A stretch of DNA of 64,000 bases from Lanius collurio (lineage: Eukaryota; Chordata; Aves; Passeriformes; Laniidae). Positions 1 to 13,682 of this stretch are shown here, one piece after another. The stretch covers positions 49,130-113,129 of the forward strand of contig JACBWW010000040.1 of the NCBI GenBank assembly GCA_020086605.1, in the 5' to 3' direction. The position numbers and the translations under genes were made by a program. Below the pieces are notes generated by a model. It was not told where the DNA came from. It did no database searches and saw only the letters and a list, made by a program, of their open reading frames with translations. Position 1 is the stretch's first letter; each line of letters begins with the position of its first letter.

Positions 1-3000
1 TTATTTCTGTTGGGAGCTTTTATCCCCTTTGATGTTTGTGCATAGTTCACCTGAAGTTACTTTTTCCCCTCACAGTGTGCATCTTTAGACTGAGTATGTT
101 GAACTATCCTATCTGTAAATGTCAGTTTAGGATTTGGGGCAGTGTGCAGTGGCTGAATGCCACTATCAGCTGTGAACATCTTGTATTGTCCTTCATTCTG
201 TAGGTGACAGATTGGACATATCTTGGGCTGCTGAGGGTAGCACTGATAGTGTGCTTTTCTTTTATGCTTTTGGAAGAATCCTTTTGGGGGGTGACCGTCT
301 GGCTTCCTCTGGAGTCTGAATTATTGTCAACTCACACCTAAAGCCCAAATCTTCTCATTTTCTTTCTTCAAAGCTTAGGACACTGCATATATCAAGGTTT
401 AAATTTGTGCTGATTCTGTATAAAGGATTCTTTAATGCGTAGCATGGCAGGCTCTTGGCGTTGTTGATTTGCCTGAAGTGCCAAGTGTTGTTTCCAGTAG
501 TGATGTTTGTTTTCATCCTTGACCTTCTCACTGTAATACAAAGTGACACTCGAACCTTACTAACTTAGTATTACAAACTATCAACTGTCCTTGTTTTTAA
601 TAAAAGCAAGGATATTTTAATGCTTAATAAACTTAATAAATATATGGATGATGCTTCACCATTGGGTAAAATACAGCATCAGAACACAAAGTGATAGTGT
701 TTGGTTTTAAGTCCACAGGCTTTGGGTTATTTCTTTAAATGTCCCCAAAGGATTGCACCTTACAGAACAGTGTTACTTTAATTGCTTCTCTGTCTTCAGG
801 TGTCTTGCAACCTCAGCCCTTAACTGTAGCATTTTGCTTTCATCTCAAGCTCATTGGTTGTTTGTATGAATTTTTTTATGTTCTCCTAATGTTCTTTCAT
901 ACACTTCCCCAAAAAGAAGAGGAGGAGAGAAGAAATCCTTTTTGTTCTTTTCCTTAGTTTAGTCCTTTTTGTACGGTTCTGCTAAGGATCAATCATGGGG
1001 CCTAGGATGTTGGGGTAGCCTATCTGGCTTTGGATTTTTCTTTTGCCTTGAGACTTTAATTGGTACAAAACTTCTTTTGATGTGGCTGCTTTATTTGACT
1101 GCAAATGTTACCATTCTTCTAGAGATCTTTCTTCTTTTAGTGTCACCTTTTTTTTGGTCATCTTTTGTGATGTTTCAATTTCTTTGTCCAACCTTTAGCA
1201 GCTTTCATATTAATCTTTTTAAAATGTGTACTCCTTTATATAATTCTCTGCTGATTTTTCTTCCCAACTTTCTTTGAAATTTCTTTTCCCTTTTTCTGTT
1301 TGTGTAGAAGTTGGCATGACTTTGAGCTTTTGCCTTTTTGATGTATGTAATTTGTAGCTAGTGTAAAGGTATTTAAATGCTCTTTTAAAATTATTTTTAG
1401 TTTGAAGTAGATTTGAAGTTCCCTTTTATTTCCTTATCCTGTTGTTTGATTCTAATAATGTCATTAGCTTTGTATATTGGTGGTCAACTGATGTCAAAGG
1501 ATGCAGAGAGAGAAATCTTCAGAGTCTGTTAAAGGACAAGTTTTTTTGTGTGTGTGTCTAATTCTTGTGATCAATAGATTAACTAGTCACTGCTTCAACT
1601 GTTTTTGTCCTGTTGGATTTAGTGACCCTACCTCACTTGCATCAATAATACTGATTCTGCTGCAGTGCTTCACCACATGGTGTGCAAATATGTTATTGAA
1701 CACTGTTTATTGATGTTTTATTTGACTATTCTTTTTCTTTTTTGTGCTGCTTGGGTGACTACTGCTTAGTAGTACATGTTTATGCCTTAACAGTGGTTGT
1801 TCCTACATGACGAAGGAAACTATGAAAACTGCTTATCTTCAAGCATTAATACCTACTGTTTGTTTTTTATCATGCCTCTTTGGGGGAGATGAAATACCCT
1901 TGACTTGCCATGATGAATAAATACAGACTAACACCGAACAAATATTTTGGTGGACATACTCATCTAAGCAGGGGAATTTTCTTTCTTTAGGAATTGTGGC
2001 TATGTGCAGCAAGGACACTAGGAGACCCAAAACTCAACGTGGTTGTCTTGCTCTTTACAAGGTGTAGATTAGAGTGGCAGAAACAAATATATTTTATTTT
2101 AATAATTTGCTTTCCATGGTAGCTTGCATACCATAGTGAACTCTGTCAAGAGCAGTTTGTTGTGTTCTATATAAATGCTGCATTTGTCCACAATTATTTG
2201 CATTTCCAGGTAAGTACCATTCAGGAATTGTAGGTTAAAGATTAAATGTTAGTGTCTCGGTTTTTCTGCAGCGCTGGGCGCATGTCACCATTTTGCTGTT
2301 TTATGCCTTTTTGTTACTACCTATTAATCGTTACTGCCTTTTAACTGTGACCCAGTTGTCTGCATTTCCTCTTCTCACTTGGGTTGTGTTCTACCCCAGT
2401 ATGTTGCCCTTTGATGAGCATTTGTTTTCTTCATTCTTTCATGTTACTGCTTTGACAAGCTCAGTCCTCAGGTGAGAAGTGCTCTCAATTAGCACGTTCT
2501 GCTTTCACCTAAAATTCTAGTGTCTACTTCCACTTTTTATGGCTGTAGGGTAGAGGAGTTGTACAAGCTCTTGGGCTCCTGAAAAACAAACTGTAAAACT
2601 TCTAAAAAGTATATTGGCTTTAATCCTGCCCTTAAATGTGCATGTGAGTTTCAAAGACTTCTGGTCATGTACCTGTGGAGAACAGGTTCTAAAATTGGTT
2701 CTATTTACAGGTCAAATGAAAAAAAAAAGAGGAATTACAAGACTGGTGTGCATTTGTATATAAAACAATGTCTACGTGATACTGTATTTAAACTGTTTGC
2801 AGCTTTGGCATATATGTTTATTTGTATATTTGGCAGGGATTGTTTCTAAGGTTTTTTTTCATATTTCAGTAAGTAAATAATTTTTGTCAACTTGTTGCAG
2901 GTTAGGCATATTGGTGTTGCATTTTGGTTATAATGTCTGTTGTTGGCTGTTTGAAACCTATCTGTGTACTTCTAAAGGGAGAATTACGTCTGTACTTTGA

Positions 3001-6000
3001 TTTGAACAAATCTTATTTGATACTGTATAACTCCTTCTGTTTGTCATCTGTTTGTATTAGAAAACTCTCATTGCATGCTTCCAGGTCTTGTTTCCTTTCT
3101 ACAAGCTATGTCATCTGCTTGAATTTTTCAGTGGTTTAAAAATCTCTGCAAAATTAACACAAGATTGCACCGTTATGGGACTGACAGAAAGAATTTAAGT
3201 CAGATATTGCTGATGAATTTGTTTTCTTTTAGAAAAGTTGGTAGAATAAATAGAGTAGCAACTCTGTTCCTAGGGTTGTTGGCTTTCTCAACAATTGTTT
3301 GTCCTCCAACAATTATGTAATATATGTTCATTTATCAAATGGAATTTTCATATGGAAAGGAAAAGTGCACATTCACGTTAGGTAGTCTCTTATGAACATA
3401 TTAAGTTTAATAGAATTGCCTTCAGCTGGCTTGTGAGTGTTGTGCAGAGGAAAAGATACTATGAAAGTTTTAAGAGGGCTGATGTTAATTTTTTTTGTTT
3501 ATCTTAGTCAGTAATCACACAGTAAATTAAAATAGCATCTTTTCTCTAGAAGCCTGTTTAACTGTGGTTTTGATTTCTTGCACAAGATGTCACTGCAGAT
3601 ACAAAAATCAGGTTCTTCTGCATGCTTAATTGGGATTTAATTCAGAGATTTAAAGGGAAAATGATTTGCAGTATCTTGAATTTCATTGCTGTTCACATCC
3701 ACTGAAGTAAGTTTATGAGAATGCCAAAACAATGCTTTAGGAGCAAGTCCTGAAGAACCTGAGTAACTGTTCTGACAAAAATACTTCTGTGAGAAGTACT
3801 GTGAGAGAACTGTGAACAGCAATTCACAGTTGCTATGCACTGTAAAGGGATTATATACATTATGATTTATTGCAATTCTCTGTGAAAGAAGTCTCCTTGT
3901 TTTGCAGGAGCTTTTTCAGCAAAAGACTTGTAGTTTCAGACAGCTTCTGGCCTAGTAATAGTTCATCCACGATTATCAGCCTTTCTACATCTGGAGTTTT
4001 TGCTGTTACGTAAATACAGATAACATAATTAAGACTAATTAATCTACAATGGACCAGACAAAAACTTCATCATCTTCAAAATATCAACTTCTGTAGAACT
4101 TTTTGTTAAATATTCACATTTAATTTCTTTCAAAGTCCTATTTGTAACATCTGAAAAAACTGTTGATGAATTAAATGACCAGATTTTCTCTATGATATAT
4201 GTCTGTTAAAAAGTATCTTCTGGCACAGACACCACTCTAAACCCTTCATTGTCATAGGTTTCAAGTTTATTTTTGTTTTCAACTGTTTTTTAGTGCCCCT
4301 TGTTCTTATATGGTTGTTGTGTTCACAGAGCGTAAGGAAACAAATCTTGAGATGGGTTATATTTCAAAATGTAACAGTGTTTCAACTTCTTTGTAGCAAT
4401 CCAAAGGTTCTCAGGCCTTTGATTATCTGAAGGAGCAGTTTGATACTATAAGGAGTGAAATTGGTTTGTTACCTGCCCTTGGAAGCTATTTAGCATCCTC
4501 CTGCATTTGCATTCCTGAGCTCAGGCTACAGTATCAGACTTACACTTTTGGCTGGATAAGGGCATGATCAGCACAGGCTTTTGACAAGGTGATGGATGGG
4601 GCTCTGAGCAACCTATTCTACTTGGTGTCCTATGAGGGACCCATTCAACCCAAACGCTTCTGTGATTCCACGATAGTAGGGCAAAAAAGCTGCTGACGTG
4701 ACTCATGAAAAGAACATGTTTGAATCTTCCTAAAAGCAGTGATTTATCTGTCTTGTTTGTTTTCAAACAGAATTTCTGGTCAAGGGAAACAATCCAAAAT
4801 CCCATCTTCCAGGCATCATACAAAGCTTGATTGCTATAAGGAACAAGATAAGCTATCCAGAAACTTAAAAAAACCAATCAGGATTCCCAATTGTGCATTA
4901 TGTTTTGCATGAAGGAATGGCAGGTCCATAGTTGTTTGGGTTGCTTTCTTTTTTTTTTTTTTTTGTTTGTTCTTTGCTTGTTTGTGTTTTGTGTGTGTGG
5001 TTTTTCTGTTTATTCCCCCCCCCCCCGGGATCTTCCTGTCATGTGCTTCTGCAGCTTCTGTGGGTGACAGCTTTTTGATGAGAACTCAGAAACCTAGACT
5101 TTGAAATATTGATTGCCAATTAATCTGCAGTATTTGCTAATTTACTAGTTATGTGCTGCAGGGATACTCAAAATTTTGGAGAAAACAGTAAATTTTATAC
5201 TCAGGCAGACTGTTACATAACAAATAATTCTCTGTGTGAAAAAAGAGGAGCATATAATTTTCTGGCGTTCATTTGAGTTGGTAATTGGCCTTTATAAGAA
5301 AGCACAGATCCATTTGTCTTTTTGGTTGCATACCCCAGCTTTGCAAGGAAGGCTTTTTCCATTGAGAAGTGCAACTGGTAATGTGGTAAGTATGAAGTCC
5401 TGCTTTTGAGCAGCTGAAATGTAGATGTTCAAAATGTCCAGCTTATTTACAGTAGTCTTCCTGCCCTTTGCCTCTGTTAACAGTCTTTAATTACGTATCA
5501 CTTCGCTCTCTCTTACTATTTATTTCTCCAGTTTCAGTCAGTGGAGGGATGGCTGCAAAATCCATCGTGGACTTGTGGAAGGAAGGAGGCCATGGTCTGA
5601 TTGACCTTGATGGGTTCCAGAGTAACAGTCATATACAGGGAACATAACAAAAAGGGAAAGAAGGATTTTAAGGTTAAGATTCTATTAACCAATGGAAATT
5701 GTATCTAACTGTATCCCTAACCCAGGGAAATGTGAGAGAGTTTCCTCCTGGGGAATTTTCTTTCGGCCATTTTCCTTTGAAGTCGCTAGTCTCTTAAGAT
5801 CTAAATTGATTTGCTGAATTTAAGACAGTCATTAATACTCTTAATTGAAATATGCCTGGGAGAGAACTAGGTTATATTTGATTTTATGTCTAAATCTCTG
5901 TAGTTTTGTCTAAGTATAAGCTGCTTTAAACAGTAAGTGTAAAAGTTTTCTCTATTATTAAAATAACATATTTAAAAGTTTAATGTCATGTATTGCTTTT

Positions 6001-9000
6001 GGTAAAGCAATATCAAAGTTTATCCTGGTTTCAACAAGTAGCTTTTGTTTACCAATGATCTTGTTGGTCTTAATACACCTGTCACCTTGTTTTCATTAGG
6101 AAAGGATGTATTATACATGTTAGATTCAAGGTTACTTTGGTGTCACATAGTCCTTGTTGCCAGCATTTTTGAAAGAGATTTTTAATGTGCTCCTGATAGT
6201 TTATGATAATGAAGCATTTAAATGAATATTTCAAATGTCTAGTCTGCTTTTTGTTCAAATGGTTAGATTTAGACCCATTGTGAGGGCTTATTTAACTTCT
6301 GAAAATATGAAACTTGGTGTCATGAATGCCTCAAAGTCTTAGGATTGAAAGAAGGGATTTGCTCTCCATCTTTTATGGCTGGTGATATTCACTTGCTAGT
6401 CATTATAAGTCGTTGAGAAGTGCTCTATTTTACACCAAATCTGTGCATTAATCCTTTATTTTGAGGTCATTTACATAGTGGAATGAATCACCTCCAGTAG
6501 ATCCATGGCTTTGAGGTGCAGTAGTACCTGTCAGGAGTCACTGAGAATTCAGGTGAGACACAAGGCTGCCATAATACACAGCATTTGCACACTCCTTTTT
6601 TCAAATCTCAGTAAAGTTATGAGAATAACATAAAGCTTTTCCACTGAAGAAAAAGAGCTTGCCTCATGTCTTACAGTATGTAAATACAACAAATGCCATA
6701 CCTCCTTTGGAGAACGCGACTTATATAGTATTAATGATAGGATTGGAGTATAATTTTGGAGTATAATTTTAGATGAGATATATTTCACTGGAATTAGAAT
6801 TAAGGGAAGGTGTTTTGATAAGAAAAGTTCAGTTTCCCCAGCTGAGTTTACCTGCTTTACAAAAGAATAGTATCAGCAATCCTAGTCACTTTATGATGAA
6901 CAACCAGCTGCTAATGCTATTTGTGCCAGCATAACACACTAATTATTTTATGCCTTGGGAACACAAAATCAAACTGATAGTTTTTAAAGGGCACTTTATC
7001 CTATCTTTTTGTAACATCCTCAAATGTTTTCCTTGAGATCAAATGGAATATATTTTTTGTGATTTCTGCCCTTTTAATAGGCCGTTAATTTGCATTAAAA
7101 GTGTCACGTAAATGATAACGTGTATTTTCTGTAACTGACCTAGTAAAACCTAGCACATAATGTCTGGGAAAGAAGGTAAGGTGATTATACCTTCATCAAT
7201 TTCCAGAAAAGTAATTATAAGCTCTGTTCTCAAGATAAAATGAATGAAAAATAATTTGCTAAAATATTACCCTGTGTAACTCAACATTTAAAGCTAAATG
7301 CAAATATTAAATTCAGAACTGTTACTCTGACTTACATTTGTTAAGCTGAAGTGAATTGTGGAAAGACTCAAAAACTTGACTGGTACTGCTTTCTGAACGG
7401 TTCATATTTGCCAGACTAATGAGGAAAATTTAATTTGAAAGGAATGCTTTTCTTGAGAATACTTCTTTGAAATGGTGTCTTTCTTTCAAAATCGTAGTCA
7501 TAACTCCCTGTAAATCTCTTGGGTTTTAAATAGTCATTTCCTATTTAATTAATATTTGTCATGTTGTCTGTAGTCTGTGATTTTTTTCTTGAGCTGGCTG
7601 GTCCTGATTTGTCTGCCCAGTGTGTGCTGGATCTAGTTCTGTCTAGTGTTCACTACTGGAAACAACATGGGACTAGTTCTCATCTTGGTGGCTGTTGATG
7701 GAGCATTTGACCCTGGGACATATAGGAAACTATTTCCTTATTTATGTAGTGTGGAGATTAGGATTTAAATACAATAAAAATGCTTATACAGAGGCTGTGA
7801 TGGAAGCTGTGGTACTGGGAGGGGAGCTAAGTTTGTAGTTGTAGGGGTTTTGGGGAGGTGGTCCTGAGTACATTTTTGGGCTTAATCATGTTTAATGGTT
7901 TCTTTAAATGTGTTAACTGATGAAGTTTGCTGATATTAAAGCTAATTTATCTTGCAGAGCATCTGACAGAGGATTGGATGAGTCTAAGGATAACAGAAGG
8001 GTGGTTGATGGTAAATAGTTTGCAATGCAAAGGAGTTAATACACAGTGGAAGAGGAGGAGGAAGGCATGAGACTTTACTGTCATGAGATAGTATGTCTGC
8101 ATGAAAGACACATGTATCTGGAAGGATCAGATAGATATTGTGTGATATCAGGGTGATATTGTGAGTGGAAAAGAAGTGCTGGCAAAATTGTGTACACACT
8201 GAACACAACATGGAAGTTGTCATGGAAGAAGACCTTGAGAATGGATATCCTAAACTCTGGGGTTTGTGGGCCTGGTCATCTCCTGGGGGAGAATGCTTGG
8301 AGTTTGACCTATTATAACCACACTAAGGAGAATAGATACCACTGCTGCCAGTATCAATGAATAAAGGGTGGAGAAGGAAAATTATTATTTCAGCTGAATG
8401 TCAATAGTGATGCAAAGTGCATGAGTGTATATCTGGCTATTACTGAGTTCAGACCAAATATTTGAAATAATTTTACATTATACAATAGATGAGAGCCCGA
8501 GTGTAATCTATAAAATTACTTGTTATGGTATTTGGGCACAGCACTTGTGACACAGGAGGTCACTTTTCAGTTGTTTCTGCTCAGGTGGGAGAAATGTTAC
8601 TGGCATTTCAAGCGGAGGTAAAATTCTTCAAGTTTTCCTTTGATTACAGAACTAATCAAATCAGCTTTCTTGTGTTTTGTGAGGCTTACTGGCAGCTTTA
8701 TGAGTTTTTTGCTATACTTGCCTCTTAATACTGGGAGTGCAAATTCAGTAGTTGGCTGTCATCTTTATAAATATAATAATTAACATGCAAAGCAGTTGAA
8801 AATTCAAAGGAGTAGTCAATCTGTTTATGTCACACTTTGAGAAGAATTGTATCTAGAACTATTTAGATAATTTATCTGAAATTCTGTAAACAGAAACAGA
8901 GGTCTATCTGCAGTATATTCCTCTTATATCTTCCTGCTATTTTTAATCCATTCAAAGCCTACATTAGGACTATACCACTTGAATGATGGGAATAAGCTCC

Positions 9001-12000
9001 ATGTAGGTGAGTTATAGTTTATTCAGCTGTACTCAATTTTAGAGTATAAAACAGAGCAAGCAGATAGCAATCCTTCTCCAGAAAACTTCCCGTGCTTTCT
9101 GTGTCTGTGATTGTTGAAGTTAGGGAGCCCCAGGTGGTGGATACCTTGTGCCTTTGTCCACAAGTACGTCTTTTCCATTTCTCACCTTTTTTCCCAGGTA
9201 ATTTTTTGCAGCCATGTAAATTATCAGTGTCCCCAGTGTCCTTGTATTTAACAACAAGGGACTGCTTTTTGGTTTTGAACTCCTGATGATCAATTTTCTT
9301 TTCTACTTCCTCATATAAGAAGCATCAAGGGACTACTTCTTGTTTGGGAATTTCCCCCCTTGGGTTTTTTTGCACATTCATCATAGTCCTGCCCTGCACT
9401 TTTGTCTCATTTTCTCTTTTCTTGGAAGGGTTAACTCTGGAAATTCAAACAGTGTAGCTCTCTTAGAGCACACATGCTCTAAGAACTAGGTTTGAAGTGG
9501 GTTTGCCTATATTGCTATATAGTCTTTGCTGCAATCCATTAGTACAGTCCTCAGCTTCCTGTGTTTGTCCAGAACTTCTGCAACAGAACTGTGATTTTAA
9601 GTCACCTAATCTTCTGCACTCCCATAATGAAGAATATGGAAGTTTCTGACTTCAATGAGAGAAGTTTTGGATTTTCACCCATGGCATGACCAGCTGAGGC
9701 TGTTTCACCCATATTTCCTTTCTCTGTTTACATAGTCTCTTTAATGCCATGTATATGCTGGGTTTGAAAATACGCTGGCTGTTTTTGGGAGCATTTGAAT
9801 TTTGAACACTGTGGAATTTTTTTTTCTGTAGGTATGAAACATTTGTTTCCAGTGATTTAAAGGAAATACAAAGTGTGCTGAATACATAACTGGAGGAAAA
9901 CCAATTAAGAATTAAGAACTTCCCTTGTGTGCAGTTTACATGTTTACATTTTATAGATGACTTAATGGTAGTGCGAGGCCATTGAGCATAGACCTTTTTG
10001 TGAACTCTGGATATAATAGCATATTTTCAATAAAATCTAATGCACCTGAAGTACCTGTTGGCATGAGAATTTTCTCATATATAGTCTGGTTAAATATTAA
10101 TGCAAATACTTTTGCCATTGCACATTTTTGCACATAGTTTTTTTAATTTGGTGTTACATGTTTTTTTGCATGATTTAATGTAGAAATCTAAACATCATGC
10201 TGGCTAAGTAAATTGTCATGTTTTACTAAAAGTGTCCTGTACCATGTATTCTTAGGACTGTGTGCCAGACTGTGTGTTCAATATTTAAATAAAAGAATTG
10301 CATTTTTGCATTGGAAAGTGTGACAAAAATGGAGCTGCTCTGAGAGGTTCTGTTCCTTTCAGTGCACTAATTACATATGCTCTTTAATATGTGCTGGACA
10401 ATAGCAATAATGTTTCCCTCCACTAGTAGATTGGTCTACTAGGAATGTTAGAAAAGCATTTTTGACCTACTTTCTTTTTAATTTAATTCAAGATCTTATT
10501 GGGCAAAAAAAAGAAAAGCTCTGTGATTCTTTTTTTGTGTGTGCATTTAAAGAAATAACATTTAAAGACATCCTGTGTGTCACAGCGGTGGTCTTTATAA
10601 TAGGCAGTTGTATATGATGAGGATGATGAATTTTTCAGCTCAAGTGAGTACTTTAGCCAAAGATTTGTTCTTAAACTACCAGATCATATCTCAGTTTAGA
10701 AGTGCCACTGTATCAGTTAATGCAGTAAACTTAATACATCAGTACAGAAGAAATGAGATTTCACAAAAGCTTTTTTATCTCTCTATATAAATGTAAATGA
10801 ATTTACTGTATCCGGATATTTCTGACAGCTGAGTCAGAGCTGAATTCAAAGAGACAAGAATTTAAATATACAATTTTGTTTTTACTTTGACTTAAATAAG
10901 TGGTTTTTTTGTATACTGAATCAGAATTATTTTCTGGGTTTCTGCTCTTCAAGTGAGTCCATTTGGTCTAGCAGCTCCCAAAGAAGTAAACCTTTTTTTT
11001 GCTCCCAGCACAGCAGCCACCTGTATCAACTGAAGTGCTCCTTTATGGATAATACTTGGTTTGCTTTATTTTCCACAGCTTGTGAATCCATCATAAATAC
11101 TGAGGAAGTGTGTGTACACTTTTCTGTTCAAGGATAATTCAAGCTAAGAAGCATGTGGGTACATTCAGCTTTCTTCAACTGCACCTTGAGATTTTCATAT
11201 ATTTTCTGACTTAGTAATTTTCAATAGGGACAATGACCTTTCATGCTTTTGTCATTTGACTTATGGATTTACCACTTCTTAAAATTATGTAGCACAAATG
11301 AAAGTGAATCAAATAGTGGATTAAACCTAATAATTTCTCTGCCTGAAGCTTACAGGCCTTCAATTTATTTCAAAAGCGGTCTGTCCCTCTTCAGAAACAG
11401 CCTTCCTATGCCGTTGAGGATGAAAGAGGGGCAATTTGACTGCTTCTTTTGGGCCTTTTTCTTTTCTTTTCTCACTGTTAGAGAACAGTAATAAAGACTT
11501 ATTATTGGTGATGTTTCTTTGATTTTATTTTGGGGCAAAAGTGCACTGTTTGGCATTTGGAGGCATCCTTGCAGAAGCTTTCGAATTTTTAAGCCAAGCG
11601 ATTAAAGTTTAGGAGTTACTCCAGATATCTGAATAAGAGTCAGTGTTTTTTTAGTGAATTGTAGCAGAAGATAAAAGCTAATTTACAACCTACATTAAAC
11701 TAAAAGATGTCATAATTAATCACAGCTACTGTCTGCTGCATTTCTTTTAAAATTTCCATTAATAGGATGCATTCTGTGCTTGAATGGTAGTCATTTACGC
11801 AATATGACTTTAGAAACTCAATTATTTTTTTTCATTAATTATAGATCTGAATAAAAAGCCAACCATCTGTTTTAAATCAAAATTATGCATGATTTATTTC
11901 TGATTATAGTAAAAATGTGTTGAATATTAAAAGTCTGGAAAATAAAGAATCATATTGTTTCTTTATTCTTAATTATTTGTGAGCTATTTTTCTCACCCAG

Positions 12001-13562
12001 TGATAATTTCTTTGTCTCCTGGGATGTTTATTTTTGACTCTGTTGGGGTCATTGGCAAAAAGCAAACATGCTTGGGAAAAAATATTCAGCTGTTAATATT
12101 TTATCAATTGCATTGGGCCAAAGGTGCTGACCGTAACCAGTCACTGTTCCTCAGGGTCTTGTCTTCATCCTTGTCATATGTGAACATTATAAATTATGTG
12201 TAACAGTAGATGCTAGTCAATAAATATCTAATATGTGATAGGTATTTTTGACTGAAATTTTTCCCCTGAACAATTAATTAAGCTGTATTTTTTAGGTTTA
12301 TGATGTGACTCTTTTATAATATCAGGGAATATCTGGGTGCATTTTGAATGTCTGACCTGCACGTGAATCACAGTTTATTTTTTTCTTTCTGAATGCTGGA
12401 GAGCTTTTTAATTCATCCATGACCAGAGTAACATTTCCCAATGTAGTTTTGTGGGGTCTTATACGTTGTGTTATCATCTAATCTTTTCCAGATATATCCA
12501 TACTTGGAATTTTTTGGACAGTATCAGTATTGACCTTTTTTTTTTCTACAGGGAAATGAGATTTTACATTTGCTTTCTTCCTTTAGACTTGCAGGTTGCT
12601 GTACTTGGGAAAATACATACAACAAACTATCTGTTGTTTTGTCTTACAAACAATGTGGTGTCTTTTTGGCTCTGGAGAAGGCATTTGATGACTTGGAAAA
12701 GGAGTAGTCGTGCAGCTGTCAGAAAACTTATTTTCCACTTTTACTAGCACCAGGAGAAAAGTGTGCTCCTTGTAACACACAGAAGGAGTACTTGCTGGCC
12801 TGGAAGCCAATAGGATTCTGTTTCAATTTGAAAATTAAACTTTTTAAAGACTAAAACTTACTTCAAAGCTGTAATTAGTTTTTTATTTATTGCATGGACT
12901 GTTGTGTACTACATCATACAATACTTTATTCAAGGTTGAAGTCTCCCACTTGCAGTCAGGCTGAATGATGCTTCAACCTATGGATGGCTGTACAATGTGG
13001 CCTGAAGTAGTTCTTGAGAATTTAAATTGTATGCTGTGAATATTTCATACATGTATTTACTACTGGCAATACTTCTCTTACATTGCATGGTATTTTAACT
13101 GCTTAGGTTTACTGAATTGTCAGGTGTTGGGGTTTTTTATTGTGCAAGGTTCAGCTTTTTTTGAGGACTGCTGAAGAGTTTTCAGTGCTCTGTTTTGTTC
13201 TTTAGCTGTACTGAATGCTGAGGAGTTTGAAACTCTCCTTACCATTATGAAAGGTGGCAGATAACTTGCTTTTAGACAATGTTGCTTTGTTACACTCTTG
13301 ATTGGTGTTCCTTATCTAGTATAATTCAACTGTTCTGGTTTCCTTCAAATAACATCTTCACAGATTTCCTCATCAGCAAGCTTGGAATGCTTAACAGAAG
13401 TAAAGAGGTCAGGTTTGAAATGTAAAAACAAAAAATTCTAAAAAATTGCTCTTTCTTTGGTGTGATACTACAGAGAAAAAATTACATTAAATGTAGTTTA
13501 GAAAGAGAAGGATGAGAGGTATTTCTTGTGCATCCTAATAAATAGACTTTTGTCCTTTATAG
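1..13562 (+). other. KIF16B: intron upstream of exon W1 (5' end outside the window)
   Basis: No coding exon was recognised. The sequence is AT-rich with many T runs on the gene's strand. It contains a T16 run (4949-4964), a C12 run (5015-5026), a CR1-like tail near 4590, and two octamer-like ATTTGCAT sites (2196, 7088). Open frames here are short and lack any protein resemblance. The neck-coil exon that must precede W1 was looked for and not found. Confidence 0.8.
4588..4676 (+). mobile_element. CR1-like 3' tail fragment
   Basis: The stretch gatggggctctgagcaacct, then a diverged middle, then ccattcaacccaaacgcttc and tgtgattccacgat follows the order of the avian CR1 3' end: a 'gggctctgagcaacct' block, a 'cttccaacccaaac' block and a short tail of TTCTGTGATT type. 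It is heavily diverged, so it is an old insertion. Similarity is judged from memory of the CR1 consensus. Confidence 0.5.
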
Positions 13563-13682
13563 GAACAAACCTTGGCTCTGAGGAAAGAAGGGATAGGTGT
13601 TGTGTTGGATTCTGAACTGCCTCATCTCATTGGCATTGATGATGATCTTCTCAGTACTGGTATCATCTTGTACCACTTGAAG
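13563..13682 (+). CDS. KIF16B: KIF16B exon W1: neck region and start of FHA
   Basis: Forty codons, phase 0 at both ends, acceptor tttatag, donor gtaaat. It begins EQTLALRKEGIGVVLDSELP and ends in IILYHLK. The segment lies between the kinesin motor/neck coil and the FHA domain and includes the first FHA strand. Its residues are nearly identical to the mammalian protein as I recall it. The preceding coding exon (end of the neck coil) was not found in the 13.5 kb upstream. Confidence 0.96.

Noticed and set aside
4397..4567. Acceptor-like ctttgtag followed by an open frame (QSKGSQAFDYLKEQ...)
   Set aside because: It does not match any KIF16B segment expected at this place, and its end runs toward a CR1-like fragment; it may be an old repeat or chance.
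4521..4877. 118-codon minus-strand open frame
   Set aside because: It overlaps the CR1-like tail and has no coding resemblance.
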